From the NCBI GenBank assembly GCA_039881145.1, contig JAYKKI010000060.1, positions 7,960,501 through 8,024,500 on the forward strand: a stretch of DNA of 64,000 nucleotides. The letters run 5' to 3'. The DNA comes from Druceiella hillmani. Lineage: Eukaryota > Arthropoda > Insecta > Lepidoptera > Hepialidae. Within the stretch, counting starts at the first letter, position 1. Every line of letters starts with the position of its first letter. Below, piece by piece: positions 36,131-50,547 of this stretch. Below the pieces are notes generated by a model. It saw only the letters and a program-made list of their open reading frames with translations. It searched no databases and was not told where the DNA came from. The translations under genes and the position numbers were made by a program.

Positions 36131-37584
36131 TAAGTTCAGGTTTTGGATACTGAGACTTTTGTTTATCTTAAACACTGCAGCGAATCAAAGTTATGTTCTA
36201 ATATTAATAGTTGTTGACAAACATTAACTAATAAAGTAGTAGAATCCAAATTTTGTGTAGATTTAAGGTTGATTTAAGGTATTCTCATTAACTAAAGAAT
36301 TTTCTATAATCTTTCTAAAAAAGTTACGAATTCTTGGCTAAAAACTTATAAGTGAATCCAATGTTTTCCGTAGATTCAATGATTACATCCATTTCATTGT
36401 TTTGAGAAACTACTAATGTCGAAGGTGTTTTTGGTTTATAATAAAAATTAGTGACACGATGGCAAGCACAAATGACATTATCTACAGTCCAGTGGAATCT
36501 CTTGACATGTTTAGTTCACTTAATCCATTATGTTATCTAGAGAGTGAGTACTCCAATAATGTTTTTGTGAAACAAGTGAAAGCTACATATCGGAATATTA
36601 TCAACGTCACCATATTGATCGACTATACTTTAGGGTAGTTAATATTTATAATAGGATTGAATGTCTGACTTTTTGTTTCAAGTTCAAGAGTTTGCAGTTT
36701 TTTGACAAGGTCTTCTTGTTAATAGTAATAATAATATAGTTAAGTCTTGAACGGATGATAAAGTTAACTGTGATTAATTCCTAAGGAGCACTGGTCCTTA
36801 AAGAAATGTCCATGGTTTACTCATCCAGCTTAGCTAGAATAGTTATTAACAAGGAAATGCTATAGAGGGAATTACAGAAAATACTATAGGATAACAAGGA
36901 TTATAGAGAAGAAAGTTGATTAATGCCTTCACCATGCTTTGCGGATAAAATGGCGGGCAACAGCAACAGTCAATATAAACATATTATATGTGTATGCGGT
37001 CTAAAGAGGGTTTATATCAAGTTTTTTTAACGATATTTCTTTATTGAATTATATAAATTCGTTTTCCTTATGAAGCGTAATGGTTAAATTTCTCACATAA
37101 TTACCCTAAATTATTATTTCAAATTAAAAAAAAATTATATAGTTTATTCTTTATCATATCTGGTATAATTTTTGTGACAAAAAAGAAAATGCTTTCATTT
37201 TTATTACATTATTTTGTTTACATGAACTCAAGTAAGAAATCAGAATTATTTAGAATAAACAGGTCATTCATATTAAAAATGAAGTAATTATCACTATTAA
37301 AGAATTTTTTTACAAATTAATTAAATAGAATGCGAGTTTACTCATCATTACAGTTGTCACCATAGTCTAGACTGCAATTAATATAATGTGTTGGATTAGC
37401 TAATAAATACGGTTCACTTTGGATAAATTAATTTTTTAAATTTTTTATCGCCCCTAAGAAAAACTGTTGTCTACAATATATCTATTAAAATATTTACATT
37501 TATAAGTAGAGGTAGGATATCGCGTGCTTCTAACTCAGAAGTAAGACTTTTGAAAATAAATGATGTTCTTTTAAGACGATTACT
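36131..37584. other. AT-rich DNA, possibly more LINE debris
   Basis: Some GC-richer patches (36780-36960) may extend the LINE remnant, but no RT motif could be read. Confidence 0.35.
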
Positions 37585-37830
37585 GTTATAGAATACGCAA
37601 ACATTTCTTTAAAGCACGAAATATATGATATTCGGAGATTAGGTCTGGAGAGTACGCCGGATGTGGAATTGAACTCAATGTATTTCCTTCAAATTTTGAC
37701 GAGTGGCAGAAGCGACATCAGGAAGTGCGTTGTTTCGTGTGATTTTTAAGTGAACTTCGTACCTTTTTTTGAGTGGTTATCAATTTGCGAAGCAGGTCAA
37801 CGCAAATATCAATGATGACAGCTTCTTCTT
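37585..37830 (-). pseudogene. mariner transposase fragment
   Basis: On the minus strand NALPDVASATRQNLKEIH corresponds to the HDNARPHVAxxTxxxL block of mariner transposases (second catalytic Asp region). After one stop and a frameshift comes IPHPAYSPDLISEYHIFRAL, the HPxYSPDLxPxDYHLFR block with the third acidic position (S/A-P-S-D) changed to SEY. Upstream, a C-VDLLRKL-KKVRSSL stretch fits the preceding helix. No terminal repeats were found. GC-richer sequence at 38030-38300 could be more of the same element or another one, but does not align convincingly. Confidence 0.7.
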
Positions 37831-39320
37831 CGTTTAAAAGTGTGTGATAAATACATATAAGTATTACACATGATGATCAGCAACATAGAATGAGCCTTAA
37901 TTTTTTAATAATGATAAAATGACTTATCCTTTTCTTATGGCAGTCATTAATCGACCAGAATTTCTTGTTTTGTGGAAAACTTACATTTTTAGTCACAAAA
38001 TGTGTCAGAAACTCGCGTTAGGTGTAAGTCAGAAAAACAATACCTGAATCGATGGGCGCGAGAGATCTGAATATTCCGGTATAAGTTAATTGATGAGATG
38101 CACTTCTTGCCAACAATCATCAAACCGATATCTTCTTTATAGCAAAGTGCATCAAGCCAATTTCTTATGATCTCACGAATATGGTCATGTTTTTGCTCCA
38201 GTTTGCAGGTTCATCTGTGTGCAGCAGCAGCTTGCAAAGCAATTCATCACAATTTGGCTTGAATGGTTATCCTGAGCACTCTTCGCCTTTGTGGCTTTTT
38301 ATTTTATTGGTACCGCTTTCTTTAAGAGGTAAGTTGTGATTGCTGCAGTTTAACTCCAAAAATTGCAACCCTAATTTATTCCGTGATCTTTCTTCTTAAG
38401 TATAGTTAGAGATGGTCTCCGGTCATTTCATTAATATTATGCCAATATAAATTATTCTACTGGAATAATGTCAATAAGCTTAATGTCTTAGATTTTTATT
38501 TTTAAGGTAACATTATTTTTGACACAGTTTTTTTTCCAAGCACGTCAAGCCACCGTGTTTTGAGTTTGTTGGTGCTAGTTGGTTTGAACAGAAATATTCT
38601 TTAGGCGTTTCTAGTTTCATTTATTCGAATAAGGCAATAGTAAGAAAGGAGAAGATAAGTAAGGAAGTCCCCATTTTGTTTAATTCCTTTTTATTACCCA
38701 ACAATATCAGGTTCTCTATATTTTTTGAAAATTCAAAATTTCTCCTTATTTATTAGATTTCATTAAGGTGGATACCAGTATATATCCTTCTTAATTTTCT
38801 TTAAACTTCAAAATCGTATTCAGGTTATGAAGTCAATATAGACATGACCGATGAATACATCGGAATGGATTGTATTAAACGTTTTAGTAACGGAACTTTA
38901 ATTATTATTTCTGACTATTTTAAAGTAATATTTCTTTGAAATTATTTTGTATTGAAAAAGTGTATTACAATTTATCTTAATTTGTTTCTTGTCCGTAATT
39001 ATGATGGCTTATCTTATTGCGGTTGTATTGATAAACAAAACTGATCCAAACACAGCAGCGCGTTTGTAGAGTGTCGTTTTAGTCATTTTATCTGCTAAGA
39101 TCGAACCAATTCTGGCGGCCAGTGAAAGTGACCGGCCGAGACTCGCTCGCATTAAGAATCGATCCTACTTAACTCTTTCACCGCCACTCACTGTTACAGT
39201 AATCGAATTATAATATACCCTACTGCACACACTAATTTCGTCGATAAACTTTCGTTCGCATCGAAAGAGAAAGCCTGGTGTGGACTTTTAGAAATATCGT
39301 TGAACTTTTTGCCCAAATCG

Positions 39321-39374
39321 ATGGTGGTAGGTGCCTGGACTGGTTGCGGTCTAGTTCTTTTGATGTTTGATTAG
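39321..39374 (+). CDS. Candidate first coding exon (hydrophobic N-terminus)
   Basis: A GC-richer block (about 39050-39350) with TATAATATA at 39209 precedes an ATG in good context (AAATCGATGG). The frame reads MVVGAWTGCGLVLLMFD then stop, signal-peptide-like. A donor could be GGTAG|GTGCCT at 39330 or lie later. No continuation exon was identified. The block may instead be a promoter or 5' UTR. Confidence 0.25.
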   Translation: MVVGAWTGCGLVLLMFD

Positions 39375-40319
39375 ATTCTTATTAAAAAATACCCGGCCAA
39401 TTGCGAGTGGGATTTGCGTATTACATATTCTGTCTCCGGTTCTGTTATTTATTACTTGCTAACACGGACACTCTGTGAGGTTAAACGTATATTATTTAGT
39501 CCGTGATCGGTCAACTTTGGAATCAAATTATTTATATTATATTAGCTCATGTGAGTATATCTTGTCAGAAATACGAAGTTACCCGCATTATAACACCAAA
39601 AGTTGATTATTTATCAGTGTCTGTTATCTTGTTTGTCTATTTGTTACTTAATAACTCTGCAACCAAGAATCAATCGATATCATAATTGGCTTAGGTAAAA
39701 TTTGTGAGGTGGAGAAATACATAGACTGTCACTCGTGGTTTTATTTGCCTGGATTAGATTTCTCAATCATACCTATGTAGTTAGAAGGATATTTATGAAA
39801 CTTGGTACACACATAGTTCTTAATTTAAGTTGCTGAGAGATATGTTCCTGAAACATGACATTTTTATCCAAAAAATAGCATGATGTATTTCGGTATTCTT
39901 TACTCAACAATAAATATTTAGTTCTACAACATAGAAATAGATTGCGCAATGTTTATATTAAACTAAACTATTATTCATTAGTATTAAGTAATATTTGCGT
40001 CGAGAGATTTTTTATATATATATTTTACATCGAGTCCCTATTATAATAAATTGCATAAAAGTATATTCTCAGTGTGATAGTGGCTGTATGGACACATATC
40101 TATCAATAAAGTCAGTGTTCTTATAGATATTTTTGGATTTATTTATTCAAACTTTGGCCAGCTTATAGCATAAGTAAAATTTTACAACAAACATTGAACG
40201 AAAGTAAAGAGGAGTTAATTACACGACAAATATAACAATACTAAATGAATTTAATCTAATTGAATAAGGATAATCATTAAATTTTATAACAGAGTAGAAA
40301 GGGTCAAACTATAGGACAT

Positions 40320-40990
40320 GGTGTTTAAGATATACGATATTGTCGTCGCACCATTTTCATTTGTGATTGAGGAATATAAAACTGTCAATGTCTTCTGACC
40401 GGAATATAAAATCTAAGGATATCAAATGAAATCGATCAAAATAATGCAAAATTTATAGGGATCGAACTATAGGACTATCGCTGATTTGAGAGACGCTATA
40501 GTGTTTACGATACACGATATCGGCGCCGCACAATTTTGATTTGTGATTGAGGAATATAAAACGGTCAATATCTTCTGACCGGAATATAAAATTTAAGGAT
40601 ATTAAATACGATCAACCAAAATAACGCAAAATTTACAGGGATAATCTTATGAATTTTTAGATCGATGATAATACGAATGTTATGAATTTTTTGGATCTTA
40701 TGTTTTTGTCATATCCAGTATGTGTGACAATAAAATCGACAGTCTTATACGATCCTCCATATTTTAAATTTTGTTCGCATCGAGCATATTATACGATTTT
40801 CAATCTTATGAATTTATCAGATGATCTGTTTTTGTTGTCTTCAGTATACGTGACAATAAAATCGGGTGTCTTGTATGACCTTCATATAAATTTTCAATCT
40901 CAAATAATCTTAATCAATTTCAATTAAAACCATCGTATAAATTTTTCAGATTTTCTGTTTTTATCGTCTTCAGAATTTATGATAATAGAA
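40320..40990. repeat. Two adjacent tandem duplications (about 175 bp x2, about 120 bp x3)
   Basis: A unit with TTTGTGATTGAGGAATATAA, TCTTCTGACCGGAATATAAA and GCAAAATTTA-AGGGAT occurs at about 40330-40462 and 40508-40642. It is followed by three units containing TTATGAATTTTT-AGATC, GTATGTGTGACAATAAAATC and GTCTTATACGA near 40680, 40808 and 40930. Confidence 0.8.
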
Positions 40991-41115
40991 TCGAGAATCT
41001 TATAAGATAATCTAAGTCAATAATCTAAGTTTGACATCCGGTTATCTCGAGTAACATCATCACAAAACTTTTAGATACTTAAGGAACTTAGATTATCTTA
41101 TAAGATTCTCGATTC
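40988..41115. repeat. 30-bp perfect inverted repeat
   Basis: Arms at 40988-41017 and 41086-41115 pair over 30 bases without mismatch (left arm starts GAATCGAGAATCTTATAAG). The loop is 68 bases. The left arm overlaps the last unit of the preceding tandem repeat. Confidence 0.95.
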
Positions 41116-41342
41116 ATAATTAGGAATATTGCGATATTTCCTTTCCTATTTCCAATTTACTAACTATACAATCCAGTTAATTGCTCAGTTTCCACGGGTG
41201 AATACTATAATTAGCACTTATAGCAGAGTAAAAGTAATGGAAAACACTTCGAGAAAATGCTCCTATTTGCATTAAATTTAATATAGAGTAAATTTTCATT
41301 TTAAAGTAACACAATTTACTAACACTTTTGTACTGTCCGCAG

Positions 41343-43324
<1,982 letters not shown>

Positions 43325-43949
43325 TCTAGATCTTATTATTTTTGAAATATTCACCATATTTTTACACATGTGAAATATATAGTTGGCAATATATTTAGGT
43401 TTTGAAAAATGAATAATCTATATGTCTGACAAGAAGATTATAGTGATTATCCTAGATTTTATTATTTTTGAAATATTCACCTTATTTTTACACATGTGAA
43501 AGATATAGTTGGCAATATATTTAGGTTTTGAAAAATTAATATTTGTAAATAATTTAATAGAAATACCGGGTACTCTAAAATGTTTGAGTACCTAATATGT
43601 ACGGGACCCTCGCAGAGTGGAATATATTCAACCTTGACAGTTTTTCAAGTAAAATTTAATTTCTGTTAGGTTCATTTGAGGTGACGAGAAGTTGACGCAC
43701 ATACAATGAAAGAGTTTCATTGGCTCGCTCACTCTTTTCATATGAAATAAAAATTTAATAGTTTAACCAATGTTAAAGTCGATTCAATTTAGGATACAAT
43801 CATTTAATGTCTCAATTCAACAAAATCACTTTTGTCATACAAAATCACTTTTGTCAGTGTAGATATAGTAAATCTATTTTATTATCATTGGGGCACCGGA
43901 AAACCGTTGTGCAGTATATAACATACGCATGGTATTTTGTGACAACAGT

Positions 43950-44190
43950 TTTTGAAGTTATACTTCTTTAGGCGCGTTATGAAAAAATGATGAGTGTGAA
44001 ATTTTAAGATTCGTCACACAAAAGTTACAGTATGAAGTTGCAGCGGTTGCAGTCTCGAAACAAAAGCTACCAACAAAATAGAAATAGAACCTCTATTAGT
44101 CGCGCAAGTTGGCACCATCGTCACCTCTGTTCACTGTTTAATGATGCCAAAGAAGTATAACTTCTCACGCGCGTAAATAAGTACACGCAC
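43950..44190. mobile_element. Possible MITE with GAAGTTATACTTC ends
   Basis: TGAAGTTATACTTCTTTAGG with GCGCGTTA (43953-43979) and AAAGAAGTATAACTTCTCAC with GCGCGTAA (44149-44175) flank about 170 bp. The 13-bp core is itself palindromic, so the pair can be read as either inverted or direct. The interior is GC-richer than its flanks and codes for nothing visible. Confidence 0.4.
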
Positions 44191-44859
44191 CCTTTCTTTT
44201 TTTAATTTTACAACTACCGGGATATTTGAAAGTTCAAAAAAATGTAGGTTTAATATTGTAGAAACGTATTTTGGTTATATAAATTATATGTATTAAATAA
44301 AATACGCTTAACCTGCACATACTTGTGTTTACAGTTCAATCGCAAAAAAAAAAAAATTTTTACATCATTATTAACATTTTCTTTAATAAAAAAAGGAAGT
44401 TAAATTATTTTTATGACTAAAATACAAATTCAGTGTAATAAAAATTATATGGGATTAGTACAGTGTGTATATCAGAAATATACGAGCAGTGCATTTTAAA
44501 TATTTTATGATTTCTTCCCAATATTTAGAAGCATTCGATCATTTGAACTTATCCTGATCCCAGATTTAAAGCTTTAACTCCCTTATACCTTGGATTATTA
44601 CGTTCTACTCTTCATTCACCATGTTTACTGTTAAAAATTGAAAAAAACTTGATCCAGACTTTCGAAATGTAGAGTTTTAAAGCGGTCTAAAAATAGATTC
44701 TATATCTGTTAATTTTTAGTATTGTCTTATACTTTCTTCTCATATTTCATCCTATGTGTATGTTTCCTCACTATTTATGTTAATACATAAATGTTTTTTC
44801 ATAAAATTCAATAATTGAATACTAATTTTTAAATTGCGATATTCCATAATAATAGTTCA

Positions 44860-45110
44860 ATGGCCAGGACACATGAGGAAATACCTAATAACAATATAGA
44901 TAATATATTGTTGGAAGGTATTATATCATTAAGTAGTCTCACGGTTCAGAGGATGATTCTGGAATAGATGGAAAAATCAGCTGGAAGAAGATCTTGGGAA
45001 ACCGGAAATTTCAAATAAAAAAAAGGCAATAGAGGAAAATTGTTAAACATGTTAAGGGAGATAAGAGATCTAAAACAAAGAACATAGCGCCGGGGAAGAT
45101 GAAGAATTCC
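44860..45110 (+). pseudogene. LINE ORF2 C-terminal fragment
   Basis: VQWPGHMRKY at 44858 matches the RLxWxGHVxRM motif found after the RT domain in many LINEs. WKNQLEEDLGKPEIS and KKKAIEENC at about 44970-45045 match the RWKDxLExDL...W...AxDRxxW region near the C-terminus. The fragment ends in an AGE-DEE-like acidic tail. It is broken by stops and has no RT box nearby. Confidence 0.6.
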
Positions 45111-45352
45111 CAATATTGGCTGACTGGAAAAAAAATATTGTCTGAAATATGAATTTCAACTAATGCTTACGCAAATTACATTGAACTAATTAAAACAAAC
45201 AAAAGGAAGTTAGGATAAACAAACTTAAATCTTATCTGAAATCTTACATTACTTACATTGTTTTGAGTGATAATATATATACTTCCTGTATAAGAAAGCC
45301 TTGATACACTTTCTACAATAACATTTAATAAAACTATTGTAGATACACGAAG

Positions 45353-45384
45353 TAATAAAAGAAAATCGCCGTGCCTCGTTCAGT
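45353..45384 (+). promoter_or_regulatory. Candidate core promoter (TATA-like plus initiator)
   Basis: TAATAAAAG at 45353 is followed 29 bases later by TCAGT (45380-45384), the arthropod initiator consensus. The sequence then turns GC-richer up to an ATG at 45457. Confidence 0.4.
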
Positions 45385-45456
45385 GCTCTCTAAATCGGTC
45401 GTGTTTTCGATCCGCCTAATCATTCTTTCACTCGACATACGTCGCTCTCGACAAAA

Positions 45457-45519
45457 ATGAAAAACGTTGTGGCGATTGTGCTCGCAGTGACTGAAGGTTT
45501 TTTATTTGTCATTGTTTAG
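45457..45519 (+). CDS. Candidate first coding exon (signal-peptide-like)
   Basis: The ATG context is ACAAAAATGA. The frame reads MKNVVAIVLAVTEGFLFVIV then TAG. The first 12-14 residues look like a signal peptide, and CTGAAG|GTTTTT is a possible but weak donor at about 45496. It lies 73 bases downstream of the initiator at 45380. No second exon was found, so this could be a decayed gene start. Confidence 0.35.
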   Translation: MKNVVAIVLAVTEGFLFVIV

Positions 45520-45544
45520 TTATATATTGGTGATAGATCTTATT

Positions 45545-46000
45545 GCATGTCCAGTCGAGTGTTGCACTTGGCTGGGACTAGGCGATTTGGTAGTGTCCTT
45601 GATTGTTTTATTTCACTGTTTAAGGTTACCATTTTTAAGTAAATTGTCACTTTAGCTATAAAATTAACACTTACTCTAAGAATCTAAACTTTCTCAGGGG
45701 CTGTTTTGATTTCGATATTATTTTAAAGATTCGACCTTTGGCCTTATATCCAGTCGAGTATTGCACTTGATTGGGACTAGGCGATTTGGTAGAGTGTCCT
45801 TGCTAATCTAATAATGGCGGTATATTATCTTTTGACTTTCTTCTCTATTCCAATGAATCGTCTTATTTCACTGTTTAAAGTAACTTTTTTTAAGTAAGTT
45901 GTCACTTTATCCAATAAAAAATTGAGACTTACTCTCAGAATCTAAACTCTCTCAGTGGCTGTTTTGATCCCAATAATACATTAAGGATTCGCCCTTTCGC
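45545..46000. repeat. Tandem duplication, period about 199 bp
   Basis: CCAGTCGAGTGTTGCACTTG with GGGACTAGGCGATTTGGTAG begins copies at 45551 and 45750. Both continue with TTATTTCACTGTTTAA, AAGTTGTCACTTTA and CAGAATCTAAACT-TCTCAG. The second copy has an extra piece of about 40 bp. Confidence 0.85.
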
Positions 46001-47099
46001 TTTATTTTCGCTTCACTGCTTTTTCATAAAATGTTACATAACGTTAATTATCCATTGGCAAAAGATATGGTGTGGTTATGACAACTATTACGAAACCAGT
46101 TGAAAATAATAATAAATACATAGTGATTGCAAGGGAGTAACTTGTTTAATGGTTAGGATTTCACTAATGATAGCTGACACGTAACAGTTCTTCAAATTTT
46201 TTGTAATATGATATAGGAGATTAATAAATACTTTCTATCTGTTTCCGTAGAAAATACTAGAGCAAAATTTGCTTGCATTTATTTCAGAAATTTTTCACAA
46301 TTTTGATTATACAACTCAATAGTTTGTTGCCATTTTTGTAATTTTGTCTAACACTTTCTTTTAAAAAGACCTTACTGATAACTACGAATTTTCACTAGTT
46401 TAAATACTTTTTACTAATTCTAAATTGTATGAGAAATATCAGTTATGGGGCTGTACAAACTATTTACTTAACTTGTTAAAGTTTTTCTTTTCGAGAGGGA
46501 TATTCATAAAATTAGCCCATTTAAATTTATATTTGTCTCTTATTTAACTAGTAAAGTAATTACAGTTAGCTATCTTCGATACACTACAGTAAACTCTCGA
46601 TTAGATTATATAAATAAAAAGTCGTGCAACAGCAAGTGAAAGTGTCTAGGGGAAAGTGATTAATACTGTAGATAAAGTAACGAATAAAAGTTAATAGAAA
46701 ATAGTAAAATTGAGAAATCGGTTACTATTTTGCTGACGGTAACACTCCGTTTTTTATGTTGTAGACTTTTAATTTATTATTCAATATATTATTGTAACGC
46801 TATTTTTTATATATACTTTATTTTCTTTACAGCTTTTCAATCAATAAAAATTTTAGCTTCGAAATTAAATGCGAAATTATCTATAAATAAAATATTCAAA
46901 ATAAATCGAGTGACTAATTGGTGTATATATATTTTAGGTGAAAGTTGGAAGATTACATGTTGGTGATTTGTATATAAAACATAAAATTAGTATCGGTATT
47001 GGTGGTTTATCAAAATTTTAGTAATTTGAAAGATTATTTCAATAAAATTACGTTATTATTTTATTTTTACCTAAAAATAATTTTTATTGAAAATAAAAT

Positions 47100-47640
47100 G
47101 TATAAATAATAAAACAATTATTTTAAATTTTTTTTATTAAAATCGGAATTGCATAAAACAAATAAAAGTAACAATATAACAAATAAATAAAAACAAAAAT
47201 AAATAAAAAACGAAACAAAAACAAAAAATCACAAAAACAAAAATTTAAAAGAAACTAAATAAAAAAAAGCAAAATGAACGGAAACAGCAACTTAAGAATG
47301 AACTAAACATGAAAATAAAAAAAAAATTAAAAATAAAAATAATTACATCCAAGAACATAAATACATAGTTATTAAAAAAAATAAATAACGAACAATAAAA
47401 ATATACTACATAACATCTTATACTTTATAAATTATATTATAACATAATGATAATAATAGTAAACAAAAGTACTCAGTCTTTACATAAATACAATATTAAA
47501 TCATACATACGTGAAATTAAAATATTATATGTACATAAACATATACCAAATTATACCAAATTGATGGTAATTAAATACATACATAAATAAGTAATTAAAA
47601 TTGTAATAAATAAATAAATAAATATTTGACTACGTCAAGT
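47100..47640. repeat. A-rich low-complexity tract downstream of the second Osiris exon
   Basis: The plus strand is dominated by AAATAAAAAC/AAATAAATA-type sequence. It ends about 165 bases from the stop of the Osiris exon, mirroring the purine-rich tract next to the complete gene. Confidence 0.8.
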
Positions 47641-47804
47641 GGCTTAAAACTATAAATAAAATAAAGCCTACAATAAATTAGAGAACTTTTAAACAATGAC
47701 AAATAAATAAATCTTATCGTACTAATTAATGATTGAATCATTATTTAAATTATTTGGGATTTAACTTTTGTTTAATTCGTTTCATTAATCAAATTAACAT
47801 TTAA

Positions 47805-48067
47805 CTAACGTCGCTTAACTTTCGTGCTGTAAGACCGACCGTAACCTGAGTGACCATAGCCGGAATGTCCTTCGTCATGACTGGAGGTGTGACTATGGGA
47901 ATAAACTGGTTTCGAGACGATTTCGTAAGTAGTTGATTTTCCGCCGCCTCCCGAGGTTAGAGACTTCAGCCCAATGATTGCCGACAGGAGAAGAGACATG
48001 AGGGCTGTCATCAAGGCTTTACCGGCTAGAAGAGCTAAACCTCCCAGACCGATCGACAGTAGTGTTC
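47805..48067 (-). CDS. Osiris-family protein, last exon only (paralogue of the gene at 20-22 kb)
   Basis: The exon starts after a good acceptor (TTGTTACAG|GAACAC), in the same phase 1 as the acceptor of the complete Osiris gene, and runs 86 codons to a stop. The protein begins TLLSIGLGGLALLAGKALMT, continues through a hydrophobic stretch and SLTSGGGGKSTTYEIVSKPV, and ends in a His/Ser/Gly tail with YGRSYSTKVKRR. It lines up residue for residue with the last exon of the complete gene (GKALMTALM, KSTTYEI, KPV, GYxRSYS), so the two are paralogues. A matching 5' exon (signal peptide, Cys pair, Gly-rich linker ending at a phase-1 donor) was sought on the minus strand from 48068 to 64000 and not seen. 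The gene is therefore partial here, either through a very long intron or through loss of its 5' part. The exon itself has no frame damage. Confidence 0.85.
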
Positions 48068-48654
48068 CTGTAACAAATGATTGATTGAAATTAAGGCTAT
48101 GTTAATTGTATTTGAGCAAGTGGTATTATTTCATTAAGGTTGATACGCGTTTTATTACATTAACCCAAAATTTGGGAAAATTTTGGAAAATGCTTCTTTA
48201 CTTGCTTAATATAAATAATCAGTTTCATATATTTTGATCAATATAACATTATTCTAAATAGAAAGAAGTGCATACAAAATTGGAAATTGTACATAAATGT
48301 TTGGCCTATTATGAAAATGTGATAAACTATTATCATAATACAATTTGGGTTTAGGAAAATTGGATTAAAAATCTGACTTTACTAAAAAAATCTTCTAAAA
48401 TGTTTATTGACAAGTTTTGCATTATTTTATTATAAATTGTACTTTCGTTAGAGCAAAAAACTATGTTGATACTGTAGTAGTATAATCATTACGATAATGG
48501 TATAAAAATCAACAACAAAATACTTGTTGCTTGAAAGTTCAAGGAAGTTTCGTCGATAATATAATTTGAAGTTAACAGGAAATAACAAAAATAAATAACT
48601 TTGGAAAATATAGAGTTCTAAATAAGTTGGGAGATAAATAAGAGTTTAAATTGA

Positions 48655-48745
48655 TTTATATATTTTTTTATTATCGAGTTATTTATATATCTTTTTCTAT
48701 TATCGAGTTTTATATATTTTTTCTATAATAGAGTTATTTATGAGA
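48655..48745. repeat. Short tandem repeat, about 30-bp unit x3
   Basis: TATATATTTTTT-CTATTATCGAG with TTATTTA occurs three times. Confidence 0.7.
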
Positions 48746-49971
48746 ACAAGAAAGAATTTACGTAGCCCAATAAATAACTTGATTTTAACAACGACATCAA
48801 GTTTATTAAGCAAGCTATTTTTACCGACATTCAATATTATTTCGAACCAAACAAATAAGTTACCGTATTTTTGTCATTTTTAATCTTAAATTCATATCTT
48901 TTAGCTTTTTATTTATTTCTATTAATGTGTAATTAAAAAAAAAATTTAAAAATACGTTATTGTACAAACATATCGCTGGTTTATATAATAGTGATTGAAG
49001 GCAGTTTCTGACTTTTTCAGAAAGTTTTACTTTAATTTCTGTGTAGATTAGAACTCCTATTTAATTGACCTAATTAATAAAATTACAGAGTCCAATAATA
49101 AATCATTTATAAAAAAATATATTAGGTATCAAAACAATGAACCCACGCGTAACTGCTACTATTTGTTTATATTATGATAATGTAAAGATAATATAATTTT
49201 AGTACATTTTTAAAAAAAAAATTTCTAACGTAAACTCAATATTATAGCCTAATAAAAAGCATTCTTGTTTGTAACCAAATAACGAGACAATTAGTTGACT
49301 AATGTTTATCAAATTTTGATTCTTATAATCCGCGTTATGAGTATATCCTGATAACCTGACCGAATATTAGCTTTCTTTCAGGAAGTTGAGCAATTTCTAA
49401 GTGAATAACCAAAAATAAAATCTAAATATTTTTTTTCTTATTATTTTATTTTCATATATTGATATTCGTAATTAGAACATCTAAGATATTCATATTTCTT
49501 AGCCCTCAAGATGACACCCCTATTTCTAGATAAATATGTTTGTACGTGATCCATCAATTGTTTCTCTCTTAGTCAAACAAATCTTTTATTAGCTTTTCAC
49601 GAAAGTTTTGCTTTTAAGTTTTAATTCCCTTCGAGTATAGTTTAGGGCATACAAAGTAAAGTAATATTTAATGATATTACGATTTGACGGACAGATAACC
49701 ATAGACCAAAATACGATTCAATTCTTTAAACTTGAAAAAAATTTGTGAACCTCGTTATTATTATTTTGATAAGTTTAACCTCAGAATTAGGTTAAATATA
49801 TTCATTCTATGATGAAATTAATAACTGTGTTGTAAAAAACTTAAATGGCTTTTCTTTACGAGAAAAAAGTTACAGTTCTTTGTTATAATACATTTATGAG
49901 TTGTTTATTCAATGAAATATAAAATGAAGAAAGTTGTATTTAAATATGAACAGTTTCACTTTGTTGTACAA

Positions 49972-50031
49972 GTGAACCTATATATGTTATGGTTTATATA
50001 ACCAGGATATTATTTACCTTTTCATATAAAA
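49972..50031. repeat. Dispersed about 60-bp repeat, copy A
   Basis: AGTGAACCTATATATGTTAT, GGTTTATATAACCAGGATAT and TTACCTTTTCATATAAA match 52166-52226 with only a few changes. It contains the imperfect palindrome GGTTTATATAACC. Confidence 0.75.
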
Positions 50032-50547
50032 ATATACACGTCTAATTTTATGTCATACTTAACTCATAATTAAAATTAAGTCAAATTGCTCATTAAAGTG
50101 TGTGCATGTATTACTTAAATTCTTCGAATATTATATTTTTACATGGAAAATCAAAATTTTCGGTAAATGTTAAAAATAAGATATGCTGTCAAAAAGTTAT
50201 TTGCGATCTTATTATGCGTAAAGTTTTTTTTTGTGATTACATCTTTTGTCTAATCAGTTAGTTAAGTAAACTTTTAGGCAACAAATATGAGTGTACTCTT
50301 TCTTAATTTCGTTTTATATTATACATTGCTGAGTTGTAAAAAACGGTCTTCGTTTCATAAAACGCCCAAAGATGCTGAGAAAAAAAAAATAGAAAAAACA
50401 CTCCACGAACTCACTTTATTTTTTTTCTAACTTTCACTATGACTTCTTTTTTTTCTTTTGCATCAGTCTCGTTCACTCATGCAGACTACATATCAAAACG
50501 AGATATTAATTAAGTGCTCTAGATATGTCTAATCGTCGAACATTTTT

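Noticed and set aside
40682..40927. 81-codon plus-strand frame
   Set aside because: It lies entirely inside the 120-bp tandem units and repeats with them.
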